Positions 1 through 9,050 of a stretch of DNA of 64,000 nucleotides are shown here, one piece after another. The stretch covers positions 1 to 64,000 of the forward strand of contig CAWKOH010000009.1 of assembly GCA_963851245.1 (NCBI GenBank), given 5' to 3'. Below the pieces are notes generated by a model that worked only from the letters and a program-made list of their open reading frames with translations, was not told the origin of the DNA and did no database searches. Source of the DNA: CAWKOH01 sp963851245. GTDB taxonomy: Bacteria; Actinomycetota; Acidimicrobiia; Acidimicrobiales; Palsa-688. The stretch's first letter is position 1; every line of letters starts with the position of its first letter. Made by a program: the position numbers and the translations under genes.

Positions 1-19
1 GTGCCAGAACTCGATCACC

Positions 20-1056
20 TCACGCGACCAGGTCGTATTCGTGGATAAGACCTCCGAGCACATCACGTCGGACTATCTGGTCGGGCGACGGTGGAACGCT
101 CGCCGGGCGATCCGATCGTGGCAGTGGTGGGAGCAGGCTGAGCGCCCGGTGAGGCCGGTGGGTGCTGTAGTGCTCGATGTAGACGGCGAGCACGCGGGCC
201 AGCTGCCGGGGACCGACGATCAAGAGGTGATCGAGGCATTCGCGACGGACGGTGCCGATCCAACGCTCGCAGTGAGCATTCGCGTTTGGCGCCCGAACCG
301 GAGCGCGGATGACCTGGGCGCCGATGGAGCGCCACACCTCATCGAAGGACCGGGTGAACTTGGCGTCGCGGTCGCGGATCAAGTAGCCGACCACACGCCC
401 GCCCTCCTCCAGCTTGGCGGCCAGGTTGCGGGCCTGCTGGGTGACCCAGGCCTCCGGTGGGGTTGGTGGTGATGCCACCGAGCTGGACCCGCCGGTACTC
501 GATCTCGATCAGGACCAGGACGTAGTAGCGGGTCAGCCACAGGGTGTCCACCGTGAAGAAGTCCGTCGCCACGATGCCCGACGCTTGCTGTTGGAGGAAA
601 GATCGCCAGGTGGTCGCCGTTCGGCGGCGCAGGGTCGAGGCCGTGGGTCCGAAGCACCCGTCGGATGGAGGAGGCCGACACCCTATAGCCCAACCCGGCC
701 AGCTCGCCCTTGATCCGCTGGTAGCCCCAGCGCGGGTTCTCGACCGCTAGCCGCACGATCAAAGCCTGGACCTCGTCGGGCAGCGGTGGGCGTCCCGTCG
801 CCTTCGAGGGGTAGGTCCAGTGACGACGGACCATACGGCGATGCCAGGCGAGAAACGTCTCGGGTCTCACCACGAACACCGACCACCGCTGGCGCGGCAG
901 GCACCGGCTGAGCAACGACAACCACGCCCGATCCGTGGGCTCTAGTCAAGGACGCGGCTGCTGGCGGCGAAGAACGTCCAGTTCGTGGCGCAGCACCAGG
1001 ATCTCAACCTCCTTGGCGTCGCCGGACCGAGAGCACAGCAGCACCAGCTCGATCAT
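20..1056 (-). pseudogene. Broken rve-type (IS3/IS481-like) transposase
   Basis: A DDE integrase-core transposase can be followed through three reading states. It begins MIELVLLCSRSGD at 1056 and meets an in-frame TGA at 946-948. It continues through the HTH-like WTYPSKATGRPP and WGYQRIKGELAGLGY segments, then shifts frame near 590 and again near 455. The last part carries VATDFFTVDTLW, LIRDRDAKF and PNANAHCERWIGT, which supply the D, D and E regions, and ends GLIHEYDLVA. One stop and two shifts mean it cannot make a full transposase. The element end probably lies at or just beyond the left edge. The family assignment is from motif recall, not a search. Confidence 0.85.
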
Positions 1057-1796
1057 GCGCCGCCGCGCCAGGTACACGAAGGACCAGACCACAAACGTTC
1101 TCCCACAACCGCCGACGAGGACTGGGCACCGTAGCGCGGCAGGGCACGGCGAACTCCCTGGTCAACGGCCATGACCGACTTCTGCAACCCCACCGGCGAG
1201 CTCGAATTATCCGGCCACAGCTCGACTTGCCAGGAGCAGGTGGTGGGGGGGTAGATGTAGAGCCGGTAGTCCCCGGCCGGGTAGGGCGCGGTGCTGGGAG
1301 GGCCGTTTATGGGCAACTGGGCCGAGATCGGGACGCCGTTGTCGCCGAGGGGGATCGTACCGCCGCTGCCCGATAGGTAGTCCAGCTCGCCGCCGAAGAG
1401 GCACACACCCGTGCCGTCGGAGTCGTTGGCCGGGTCGTACGAGGCCTGTTGGTTGAGGCTGTAGGTGGCCGCCGGAATGCTGAACTCCGCCACCGCGCCC
1501 CCTTCGCCGTAGTAGGTGACGCCTCCGGGCTTGTAGGGAAAGGCGCTGTTCACCGGCGGCGTGGGGCTGCTGGAAGTCTCTGGCTTCGGGTCGGTGGTGG
1601 GGGCGGACGTGGTGCTGCTGGAGGGGTCCGACGAGGAGGTGGTTGGCGCAGCGGACGTGGGGCTGCTGGAGCGATCCGACTTAGGGCTCGTGATGGGGGC
1701 CGATGTGGGGCCGCTCGAAGGCTTCGCCGTGGCGGTGAACGTGGGCGTGGACGTGGACCCGCAGGCCGCGACCACCAGAGTTACGGCCATCGCCAA
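1053..1796 (-). CDS. Putative lipoprotein with Ser/Thr/Pro-rich linker, 3' end at transposase
   Basis: The N-terminus MAMAVTLVVAACGS has a hydrophobic segment followed by a lipobox (VAAC), so it is probably lipidated and anchored outside the membrane. Residues about 15-80 are a Ser/Thr/Pro linker, followed by an unrecognised domain with YYGEGG and several Trp/Tyr/Cys. The TTG at 1796 (or ATG at 1790) is the only start in this frame. The better ribosome site (AGGAGA) precedes a GTG at about 1840 in another frame, so the 5' end may be frameshifted. The stop overlaps the transposase start (1053-1056), so the original C-terminus was probably lost to the insertion. I do not recognise the domain. 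Confidence 0.5.
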   Translation of the reverse strand: MAMAVTLVVAACGSTSTPTFTATAKPSSGPTSAPITSPKSDRSSSPTSAAPTTSSSDPSSSTTSAPTTDPKPETSSSPTPPVNSAFPYKPGGVTYYGEGGAVAEFSIPAATYSLNQQASYDPANDSDGTGVCLFGGELDYLSGSGGTIPLGDNGVPISAQLPINGPPSTAPYPAGDYRLYIYPPTTCSWQVELWPDNSSSPVGLQKSVMAVDQGVRRALPRYGAQSSSAVVGERLWSGPSCTWRGGA

Positions 1797-1829
1797 GGAG
1801 GCGGACGCCAGGCGCTGATACGCTGAGAC

Positions 1830-2174
1830 TTTGCACTGTCTCCTCTCGTCTGTTGAAGAGAATGTGCCGAATCGGAAGGCTGCGGTCAGTCACCTGGATG
1901 ACACACCGACAGTTATCTGGCTGACACACCGGCCCGGGTCCGGCCTTCTGCCACGGCGCGCGCCTCGCGGGCTACTCGCCGGGCTTCGGCTAACGGTGTG
2001 GGGTGTTCGCGCTCCTTTGCTCGCCGGCCTTTGACGTCCTGGAATCGGCGTTCCGCGACATGGTTGAGACGTGGGACGCTGGTGCGGAAGACTGGACAGA
2101 GTCCTGTGGGTGCCGAGAATGTCATCCGACGCCTCCGACCAGGACTTTCGCGGACGGTCATCGGTGGATGAGGA
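1830..2174. other. Intergenic stretch, possible minus-strand gene remnant
   Basis: No intact gene is visible. On the minus strand a short stretch around 1930-2070 reads in one frame as a basic, Arg/Ala-rich peptide (HVAERRFQDVKGRRAKERE) that has coding-like composition and could be the tail of a transposase. I cannot name it. Confidence 0.3.
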
Positions 2175-2640
2175 TTGGTTGTGGCCTTGTCCTTTCTGTA
2201 CGTGGCGTTCGTTCGCATGCTTGAGATGGTTCGGTTGAGGTGGGGGGACCGCGACCAGCTTGCTGTGGAGGTGGTGGTCTTGCGCCAACGAGGTTGCGGT
2301 GCTGGGCCGGTGGGTGACCCGACCGGCTTGCAGGCCGGCGGACCGGGCGATCCTGACCGCGTTCAGCCGCCTACTGCCGGCTCGGCGACTGTCGTCGCTC
2401 TTCGTACCGCCCGAGACGCTTCTGCGCTGGCGTCAAGACCTGGTCCGTCGACGCTGGACCTACCGCCACGGCCGTGCCGGCCGCCCACTGTGGCGGCCGG
2501 GACGGTGTCGCTGGTTTTACGCATGGCGGGGGAGAGTCCATCGTGGGGTATCGCCGTATCCACGGCGAGCTGTCGACGGTGGGGGTACGCTCCTCTCGGG
2601 GTCAACCAGCGGAACAGCGTGAGGCGCTGATCGTCGTGGT
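2175..2640 (+). pseudogene. Remnant of a second rve-type transposase (N-terminal part)
   Basis: This is the N-terminal third of an integrase-core transposase. LSFLYVAFVRMLEMVRLR opens from a GTG at 2175, a shift near 2285 leads to NEVAVLGRWVTRPACRPAD and FVPPETLLRWRQDLVRRRW, and a second shift leads to IVGYRRIHGELSTVGV. No catalytic core follows, and the remnant stops next to the convergent crotonase gene. It is a different transposase from the one at the left edge, on the opposite strand. Confidence 0.75.
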
Positions 2641-2660
2641 GTCACGCTTCGTTCCCACGA

Positions 2661-3470
2661 CTATCGCCCCCTCCACCGGGGGCTCCTGCCTTCAACCATC
2701 GCCTCGCAGCCCTCTTTGAAGTCTTCGGACATGAGACAGCGGATTTGCTCGTCCACGGCCAAGCTGAGGCTCTCCCCGGGACTGTGGTACCAGGCAACAT
2801 CGATCGCCCGCCTGGCCCCCCGCACCGCGATCGGTGGCTGGGCGGCCAGGCGGGCGGCCAATCCGGCTGCGGCCGCCTCGAGTTCACCGTCTGCGACCAC
2901 CCGATTTGCCAGGCCGATCCGAAAGGCCTCGGCGGCGTCGATGACCTCGCCGAGCAGTATCAGCTCCCTGGCCCGGCTCTCACCGACGATTCGCGGCAGC
3001 CGGACGGTGGCGCCCATGTCGGGCATAATCCCGTACCGGGTCTCCAAGAGACCCACCTGTGTGTCTTCGGCGAAGATGCGGAAGTCGCAGGCTAGAGCCA
3101 ACTGCAGGCCGGCGCCGTACGCGTGGCCGCGCACGGCTGCCACGCTGGCGCAGCCCAGTTCGGGAATCCAGCTGAACGTGTTTGCGGCGGCTCTGCCCTC
3201 AGCCACTGTCCGCTCGTCGTCCGGCCGCTCGGTCCAGCTGGCCACCATGCCAACCATGCCCTCGACCAGGTCGATGCCAGCCGAGAAGGTCGACCCCTCC
3301 CCGGTCACCACCAGGCATCGGAGGGTGTCGTCGGAGAGCAACTTGATGCCGAGCAGGGCCAGCTCCTTCCACATCAACGGGTTCTGTGCGTTGCGCTTGT
3401 TGGGACGGGCGAGGGTTAGGGTGCCGATGTCCCCATGGCGCTGGTAGCCAATGGTCTCGTAGTCACTCAT
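2661..3470 (-). CDS. Crotonase-family protein (enoyl-CoA hydratase/isomerase-like)
   Basis: This 269-residue protein has the full crotonase length and fold markers. The oxyanion-hole segments are FSAGIDL (about 62-68) and GHAYGAG (115-121), and the family block ETRYGIMPDMGATVRLP begins at Glu143. In hydratases two glutamates 20 residues apart do the chemistry (FadB E119/E139). Here the first position is Gln123 (GAGLQLALA) and the second, Glu143, is kept, so CoA-ester isomerase, hydrolase or altered hydratase activity is as likely as hydration. The ATG at 3470 overlaps the stop of the upstream PPOX gene (ATGA), which indicates one translationally coupled operon. The divergent TetR gene is the likely controller. 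Confidence 0.85.
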   Translation of the reverse strand: MSDYETIGYQRHGDIGTLTLARPNKRNAQNPLMWKELALLGIKLLSDDTLRCLVVTGEGSTFSAGIDLVEGMVGMVASWTERPDDERTVAEGRAAANTFSWIPELGCASVAAVRGHAYGAGLQLALACDFRIFAEDTQVGLLETRYGIMPDMGATVRLPRIVGESRARELILLGEVIDAAEAFRIGLANRVVADGELEAAAAGLAARLAAQPPIAVRGARRAIDVAWYHSPGESLSLAVDEQIRCLMSEDFKEGCEAMVEGRSPRWRGR

Positions 3471-3859
3471 GTGCCGGTGAATCGAACTTCGTAGTGCAAC
3501 GTCTTGTACCGAGAGAGTTTGTGCAGGCCGGGGACCAGAAAGCGCTGGAATACCGGGTGTCTGTGTCCAATGGCGGCTCGGGCGTGGGCGTCCTCATCGC
3601 CGGCGAGCAGTCGGGCAGTTGCTTTGATCGACGGTCCGGTGGGCTTGCCGCGAAAGGTTGATGGAGCAATCTCCACGTCGGGGTTCTTGCGGATTCGCTT
3701 CGTCTTCCAAGCCTTGCTGTACGTGCGGAAGTAGCCGTGTTGATCCTCGATCGCCAGATTGACCGGGGTGGGGACAGGGGTTCCGTCTCGCTTGAAGGTG
3801 GTCAGGAGCACCGTCCATGAGCGGTCGAGCGATTCCAGGGTCGTTGCTGACGGGCGCAC
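3467..3859 (-). CDS. PPOX-class (F420/FMN-dependent) oxidoreductase
   Basis: This 130-residue protein belongs to the pyridoxamine-phosphate-oxidase-like split-barrel family. The core runs WTVLLTTFKRDGTPVPTPV, then GYFRTYSKAWKTKRIRKNP, then KATARLLAGDE, which is typical of small actinobacterial F420-binding reductases. I chose the GTG at 3859 because GGAG lies 7 bases upstream and the family starts at about this point; a longer ORF runs back to 3955 through the promoter. It is the first gene of the operon with the crotonase and shares a 60-bp divergent promoter with the TetR gene. Whether F420 or FMN is used cannot be read from the sequence. Confidence 0.85.
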   Translation of the reverse strand: MRPSATTLESLDRSWTVLLTTFKRDGTPVPTPVNLAIEDQHGYFRTYSKAWKTKRIRKNPDVEIAPSTFRGKPTGPSIKATARLLAGDEDAHARAAIGHRHPVFQRFLVPGLHKLSRYKTLHYEVRFTGT

Positions 3860-3877
3860 GGCAGATCTCCTCTCCGC

Positions 3878-3916
3878 GAGAGTGTTCACTCTCCTAGAGA
3901 GAGAGTAATCTCTCTC
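3878..3916. promoter_or_regulatory. Divergent promoter with two inverted repeats (TetR operators)
   Basis: Two palindromes lie side by side. The first is GAGAGTG-TT-CACTCTC (3878-3893). The second is GAGAGAG-TAAT-CTCTCTC (3899-3916), which touches the TetR start codon at 3918. TAATCT at 3906-3911 sits 6 bases before that ATG and there is no ribosome site, so the TetR gene looks leaderless and autoregulated. The pairing is seen directly; the operator role is inferred. Confidence 0.7.
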
Positions 3917-3917
3917 C

Positions 3918-4518
3918 ATGACGGAAAGCAACCTCACCCCAGCCGCCGAGCGCATCCTCAGTGCGGCAATGCGGCTCTTCGCCGAGAAGGGCTACGAACG
4001 GACAGCGGTCGGAGAGATACAGGAGGCGGCGGGCCTGACCTTCGGTTCAGGTGCGCTCTACAAGCACTTCCCGACCAAGGAGGCCGTACTGGCGGCCGGT
4101 ATCGAGCGCTTCGTCGAGGCTGCTCGGACCGAACGTCGAGTGCTGACTGCACTCGACGAGGAACCGTTGGTCGATGCCCTCAATGCTATCGGTCGGCTTG
4201 CGATGTCGGCATTTGATCGGGAAAAGGATGCCCTGCGCATTGCCTGGCGTGACCTTGAGAGCTTTCCTGACCTGCAGGAGAAGGTGCGTTCGGACCGGAT
4301 CCGCGCCACGTTCGACGACTTTTCGTGGTGGCTTCGTCGTCAAGCTGACTTGGGACGAATGGTGCTCGACGACAGCCAAGCTGTCGCCGCTGTGGCGTTG
4401 AGCTCCCTGGCGTTCTTCCAACTCCTCAAACATCTGATGCATGACACCCCAGGAGGTGTATCCGAGGATCAATTTCGTAGACGCTTGGACAAGGATGATC
4501 ACCAGGGCGACTACCTGA
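3918..4518 (+). pseudogene. TetR-family regulator, C-terminus frameshifted
   Basis: The N-terminus is a clear TetR DNA-binding domain: AERILSAAMRLFAEKGYERTAVGEIQEAAG, then SGALYKHFPTKEAVLAAG. The ligand-binding domain runs to SEDQF. An extra base near 4476 then shifts the frame. In the corrected frame the protein ends VDAWTRMITRATT and stops at 4518, giving the usual TetR length of about 200 residues. As sequenced, the ORF runs to 4673 with an unrelated tail. The DNA-binding half is intact, so some function may remain. It is divergent from the PPOX/crotonase operon and is presumably its repressor, binding the adjacent palindromes. Confidence 0.8.
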
Positions 4519-4945
4519 TCACAGCCCACCGCGGACGTTCCTCAATCAGCCGGGCCACCGGGGGCCGGGCTGACCTGACCGGCCCCGCCCGACACGGAGA
4601 AGCGGCTAACAAAACTTCATGTCCTCCCATGTTCCAGGCGGTCGGCGACCACGGCGGACGGCCTACGCCATGATCGGCACTTATCGGACGGGTCCGAGCC
4701 CAACTTCGCCCGGGATATTGAGCGACACAGTCGATTGCCGGAGCGAATGTCAACGAAATTCGCAGTCCCTCCTCACTGCGACGAAAACCTCACGTACGTT
4801 GGCTTAGACGACGTGCGCCTTTTTGCCTACTCCCCTACCAACACCTCGGGATTGGTGTCGGTGCCTGTCTCCATGGGAAATCGGGGCGAGTCGCCGGACA
4901 GCCCACCACCGGTCGAGAGTATCGGTCGAGTCGTCGCTGACGCCA
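4519..4945. other. Non-coding stretch before the ATPase gene
   Basis: I see no gene or RNA here. It ends where the 1,292-bp duplicated segment begins (4946). Confidence 0.5.
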
Positions 4946-6237
4946 GCCTCGCTTGGGGTCGCAGCCGCTCGCAACGGATGTGGAGCACTTTGTGGAGATT
5001 CGTCCGGCCACAATGTACGTGTGATGGATGTGTCGCCGATGCTGGTCGGGCGAGGAGGTGAGGAGCGCGAGATCGAGGCGCGGTTGTCGTTGGCGCAGCG
5101 TGGCGTCGGGGGACTCGTCGTTTTGGTTGGTGAGCCTGGCCTCGGCAAGACTGCTTTGGCTGAACACGCCAGCGTGGCGGCCCGGCAACGCGGGTTCTCG
5201 GTTGGTTGGGCAGCGTGTTGGCAGACGGCGGCGGTGCCGCCGCTGCAGCCGTGGACAGAGCTGGTCGGCCAGCTGGCGCGGCCCGGTGTCACCTGGCCGG
5301 ACCTAGCGATCCGAGGCGGCGATCGCGACAGTGGACGGGTCGAGCAGGCCGCCCGGGTGGTGCAGTGGCTGCGGGAGCGTGCCGACGCCCCGCTGCTGCT
5401 AGTGGTCGATGACCTGCACTGGGCCGACGCGGCGACGCTGTCGGTGCTGACCCAGGTGGCCTCGGTGTTGGCGAGCATGCCGATCGTCGTGGTCGCAGCC
5501 CATCGTCCCGTTGACGCGGCCGGTGCCCTCCCTCGGTCGGAGTTGATCGCCGAGCTGCAGCACCACGGTTTGGTGCTCGAGCTGCGTGGTCTCGATGTCG
5601 ATGGTACGGCCGCGCTGGTCGCGGCCGTGCGGGGGCAGCCCGTGCCCGGCGCGGCGGCACACTCGGTGTGGGAGATCACCGGCGGTAATCCGCTGTTCAC
5701 CAGGGAGCTGGCTCGGGCGCTACCCGCGTCTGCTTTGGACCGGGCCATCGATGTCAGCGAGCTTGCGATCCCCGCGACCTTGCGCGCTCTGGTCGCCGAC
5801 CGCCGTTCCTGTCTCGGCGAGGGGTGTCAGGCCGTCTTGGATGTGCTTAGCGTCGTCGGCGATCAGGCGGAGCTCGGGTTTCTGGCCGCGGTCTGCGATC
5901 GTCCGACCGAAGGGGTGCTCGACCTGGTCGACGAGGCGGGCACAGCCGGGCTCACGGAACTGAAAATGAACGCTGCGTCGTATCGCCATGCGTTGTTTCG
6001 GGCTGCGGTGTACGAGTCGCTATCGTCGGCGACCCGAGCTCGACTCCACGACCGGGTGGGACACGAGCTGGAGGCTCGGCGGCAGCGGGGCATGCCAGTC
6101 GATGCGGCTGCGCTCGCCCATCACTTCGGGCGTGCGGCGCCGCTGGGCAATGCCGCGCCGGCGTTCAGCTACGCGTTGGAGGCGGCCGCCGAGGCCAAGT
6201 CGCTGCTGTCGTTCGACGTGGCCGCCCGACGCTTCGA
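4946..6237 (+). repeat. 1,292-bp direct repeat, copy 1
   Basis: This segment recurs at 36455-37746 with a constant offset of 31,509 bases and no difference that I can see. It covers 78 bases upstream and the first 405 codons of the ATPase gene. Flanking sequence differs sharply on both sides, and no transposase or terminal repeats lie in it. Confidence 0.95.
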
Positions 6238-8194
6238 GCAGGCGCTCGCCATGCTCGCCATCGATCCGGGGCTGGGCGACCGCCTTGACGTGAAGCTCGC
6301 GCTGGGCGATGCCCTGGTGGCGGCGGGTGACAGCACCAGAGCGCGGCAGACGTTCCGCGAGGTGGCGGAGGAAGCGGCACGGGTCGGCGACCGGCGGGCG
6401 CTGGGCCGGGCGGCGCTCGGCTTCAGCGGCGGCACGACCGCCATAGAGGTGGTGATCAGCGACGCCGAGGTGTGCCAGCTCCTCGACCGTGCGGTCGAAG
6501 CGTTACAGGACGACGACGTGCTGGGCGCCCGCCTCGCGGCCCGTCTTTCGGTCGCGCTATCGCATAGCGCCACGCTCGCGCAGCGGACCGAGCTGGCATC
6601 GCGGGCACGCGCCCGCGCCGTGGCGGGGGGTGACCCGTCGGTCATCGCCGAGACCCTGGCGGCGTGGTGCGACGTCGTGGCCGGCCCCGACCACCTAGCC
6701 GAGCGTCGTGAGGCGGCAGGCGAGATCATCGAGCGTGCCGTGGACATCGGCGACGTCGGCGTCGAGGCCCTCGGACGTCGGCTACTAGTCCAGGCCCTAT
6801 TCGAGGCAGGTGACCTGCGGCACGCGGAGGTCGAGGTGTCTCGCTTCGAGCGTGCCTCTGCCCGTCTCGGTCGCTCCGAGTACCGGTGGTATCCGCCGCT
6901 GTGGCGCGCTTCGTTGGCGCTCGCCCGAGGCCAGATGCAGGCGCGGGCACGCGCTCGCGCTCAGCTCGAGTCAATGGTCGGTGAGGTTCGCGGCACGAAC
7001 GCCGTCTTGCTCGCTGGATTGCAGCAGGGCATGATGGCCCTGGAGCTGGCCGACCCGAACTTGGCAGGCGAGAGCCTGCGCGAGGTCAGGGTCATGGAGG
7101 CAGTTCAAGACGTACAGGTCGAGGTGATCGCCACCCTGGTGCGCGCCTTCACCGGTGACCTCGACGAGGCCCGTGGGTCTCTAGACCGATGCGCCGACGC
7201 CGCACTGGCGGCCGAACTCGACTCGGCGTGGCCGTCCTTGATGATGAACCTGGCCGAGCTGATCGTTGCCGTTGGCGGGCACCCCGCGGCTTACGCCGTG
7301 AGCCGCGCCATCGAGCCGTACGGCGCGGTATGGGTGGTGACAGGAATCGGCGCGGCCATCCGCGGACCGCTCGATCGCTCGCTGGGCCAGCTCGCCGCCC
7401 TCGACGGCGATCTGGACGCCGCCAACTCCCACTTCGCCGTCGCCCACGACGCAGCGTTACGGGCGGGTGCCGTCCTGGTGGCTGCCGTCGTCGACCACCA
7501 GGCCGGACGGGCGCTCGGCGACCGCACCCGCCTCAACCGGGCCGCGGAAGTGTGGCGTCGGGTGGGTGCGACCGGTCGGCTGGCGCAGATCGAGGCGCTG
7601 ACCAGGTCGCCGACACCACGGTGGGTGGCGCCGGCCGATCCCGGCAACCGGTTCGTCCGGGACGGCGACGTGTGGTCGATCACCTTCAATGGAGACACGT
7701 GTGCGGTCACCGACCGCAAGGGCCTGCGTGACCTCGCTCGCCTCCTCGCGGAGCCGGGACGCGAGATCGGCGCCCAAGACCTGATGGCCACCGGGGGCAC
7801 GGTCATCGATGCCGGTGGCGGCCCGGTGATCGACGACGAGGCCCGAGCCGCGTACCGAGCGCGGCTGCTCGAGATCGCCGCCGAGCTCGACAAGGCCGAC
7901 GCTGCGGGAGACCGCGAGCGGTCAGCCGGCTTAGCGGCCGAGCAGGAGGCGCTGATCGCCGAGCTGCGCGGCGCCTACGGGCTCGGGGGTCGCCCTCGCC
8001 GAGCTGGCGCGTCGGCGGAGCGCGCCCGCACCGCGGTCCGCAGCCGCATCCATGACGCCGTGCAGCGCATCGAGGTCGCTCACCCCGTGCTCGGTCGCCA
8101 CCTCGCGCATTCCGTCCGGACTGGCAGCTACTGCGTATACCAGCCCGAGCCGCCTGTCGACTGGACCGCCGGGGAGGCGCCGCACGCTGTGTGA
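5024..8194 (+). CDS. Large STAND-type ATPase regulator with TPR-like body
   Basis: This protein of 1,056 residues opens MDVSPMLVGRGGE. It has a Walker A motif GEPGLGKT (36-43) and a Walker B with LLLVVDDLHWAD (about 124-135), typical of MalT/LuxR-type ATPase modules. A long Ala/Arg/Leu helical-repeat region (about 390-850) follows, then a C-terminal domain containing WSITFNGDTCAVTDRKGLRD and ending VYQPEPPVDW. No LuxR helix-turn-helix is present; the last domain resembles the one ending many actinobacterial ATPase/TPR proteins and may be winged-helix-like (inference). I chose the ATG at 5024, where homology starts, over the longer ORF from 4823. It is intact here; copy 2 is truncated. A cupin gene follows at 47 bases. 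Confidence 0.8.
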   Translation: MDVSPMLVGRGGEEREIEARLSLAQRGVGGLVVLVGEPGLGKTALAEHASVAARQRGFSVGWAACWQTAAVPPLQPWTELVGQLARPGVTWPDLAIRGGDRDSGRVEQAARVVQWLRERADAPLLLVVDDLHWADAATLSVLTQVASVLASMPIVVVAAHRPVDAAGALPRSELIAELQHHGLVLELRGLDVDGTAALVAAVRGQPVPGAAAHSVWEITGGNPLFTRELARALPASALDRAIDVSELAIPATLRALVADRRSCLGEGCQAVLDVLSVVGDQAELGFLAAVCDRPTEGVLDLVDEAGTAGLTELKMNAASYRHALFRAAVYESLSSATRARLHDRVGHELEARRQRGMPVDAAALAHHFGRAAPLGNAAPAFSYALEAAAEAKSLLSFDVAARRFEQALAMLAIDPGLGDRLDVKLALGDALVAAGDSTRARQTFREVAEEAARVGDRRALGRAALGFSGGTTAIEVVISDAEVCQLLDRAVEALQDDDVLGARLAARLSVALSHSATLAQRTELASRARARAVAGGDPSVIAETLAAWCDVVAGPDHLAERREAAGEIIERAVDIGDVGVEALGRRLLVQALFEAGDLRHAEVEVSRFERASARLGRSEYRWYPPLWRASLALARGQMQARARARAQLESMVGEVRGTNAVLLAGLQQGMMALELADPNLAGESLREVRVMEAVQDVQVEVIATLVRAFTGDLDEARGSLDRCADAALAAELDSAWPSLMMNLAELIVAVGGHPAAYAVSRAIEPYGAVWVVTGIGAAIRGPLDRSLGQLAALDGDLDAANSHFAVAHDAALRAGAVLVAAVVDHQAGRALGDRTRLNRAAEVWRRVGATGRLAQIEALTRSPTPRWVAPADPGNRFVRDGDVWSITFNGDTCAVTDRKGLRDLARLLAEPGREIGAQDLMATGGTVIDAGGGPVIDDEARAAYRARLLEIAAELDKADAAGDRERSAGLAAEQEALIAELRGAYGLGGRPRRAGASAERARTAVRSRIHDAVQRIEVAHPVLGRHLAHSVRTGSYCVYQPEPPVDWTAGEAPHAV

Positions 8195-8240
8195 CGCGAT
8201 CTCACGCCTACTGGGTGAACCGACTGCCAAGGAGAACCCG

Positions 8241-8621
8241 ATGGGCAAGATCAGCTCGCAGACGAGCAGCAAGCACCTCGACCTCGACGGCATCGAAGCC
8301 CACTACGGCACCCTCGACGCCTATACCGTCGGCTTCGAGTTTTCCGCCCACGACGAAGACCCGGCGCCCCTGTTCACCGGGCTGTCCGACAACGCCTGCC
8401 AGGCTCGCCACTGGGGCGTCGTGCTCGAAGGCACTCTGGTGATCCGCTACACCGACAACAGCGAAGACGTCATCGAGGCCGGCGAGGCCTACTACGCGCC
8501 CCCCGGCCATCTGCCGCTGTTCAAGGCCGGCACCCGGCTGATCGAGTTCAGCCCCACCCATGAACTCGACAAGACGATGGCGAAGGTCATGGTCAACGTC
8601 GACGCCATACAGGCCGGCTGA
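8241..8621 (+). CDS. Cupin-domain protein
   Basis: This 126-residue single-domain cupin starts at the ATG at 8241, behind AAGGAG (8229-8234). The core is HWGVVLEGTLVIRYTDNSEDV followed by EAGEAYYAPPGHLPLF, the two cupin motifs. Only some of the usual metal-binding His/Glu are present, so metal binding is uncertain. It follows the ATPase gene by 47 bases and may be co-transcribed. The substrate is unknown. Confidence 0.75.
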   Translation: MGKISSQTSSKHLDLDGIEAHYGTLDAYTVGFEFSAHDEDPAPLFTGLSDNACQARHWGVVLEGTLVIRYTDNSEDVIEAGEAYYAPPGHLPLFKAGTRLIEFSPTHELDKTMAKVMVNVDAIQAG

Positions 8622-8635
8622 ACGATGACAACATC

Positions 8636-9050
8636 ATGTCCCATCTGGCCGCGGTGGGTCGCGGCCGCCGGCCACCGCCGACCGGAGGGTCAAGCGCCCT
8701 CTACATCGATCCTCGGTGGTCCACATCCGTTTGGACCCGTGCACATACTCGGCCCCCACGGACCCACCCCACAGACCCACCCGACGGGCCGTCAGTGATG
8801 GGACGTTCGGATCCGATTCCCTCGACGTCGATCCTCGGGCCTGGCGATCCGCCCGGGAACGATCCCCTGCTCGGCCCCCCAGACCCGCCCGATGGTCCGT
8901 CGGTGATGGAGGCCGGCGGATGGCATCAGCAAATGACGAACTCCGCGCGCCCGAAACCCTGACGAAGCCCTCGAGCTGCAGCACATCTCACCCGCCGACA
9001 GAGCTCGGCCGCCATAAACCGCCGCTACCACGAACCCAGGAGACCATCGC
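8636..9050. other. Non-coding stretch with an imperfect direct repeat
   Basis: No convincing gene is visible. A block near 8750-8800 recurs near 8873-8910: both contain CTCGGCCCCC followed by GACCC[AG]CCCGA and TCCGTC[AG]GTGATGG-type sequence. ATCGATCCTCGG and GTCGATCCTCGG also recur about 120 bases apart. This looks like a decayed tandem duplication of roughly 120 bp. Confidence 0.45.

Noticed and set aside
4804..5748. 314-codon minus-strand ORF over the ATPase gene, with a twin at 36412-37257
   Set aside because: Shadow of the ATPase domain. It recurs only because the underlying DNA is duplicated.
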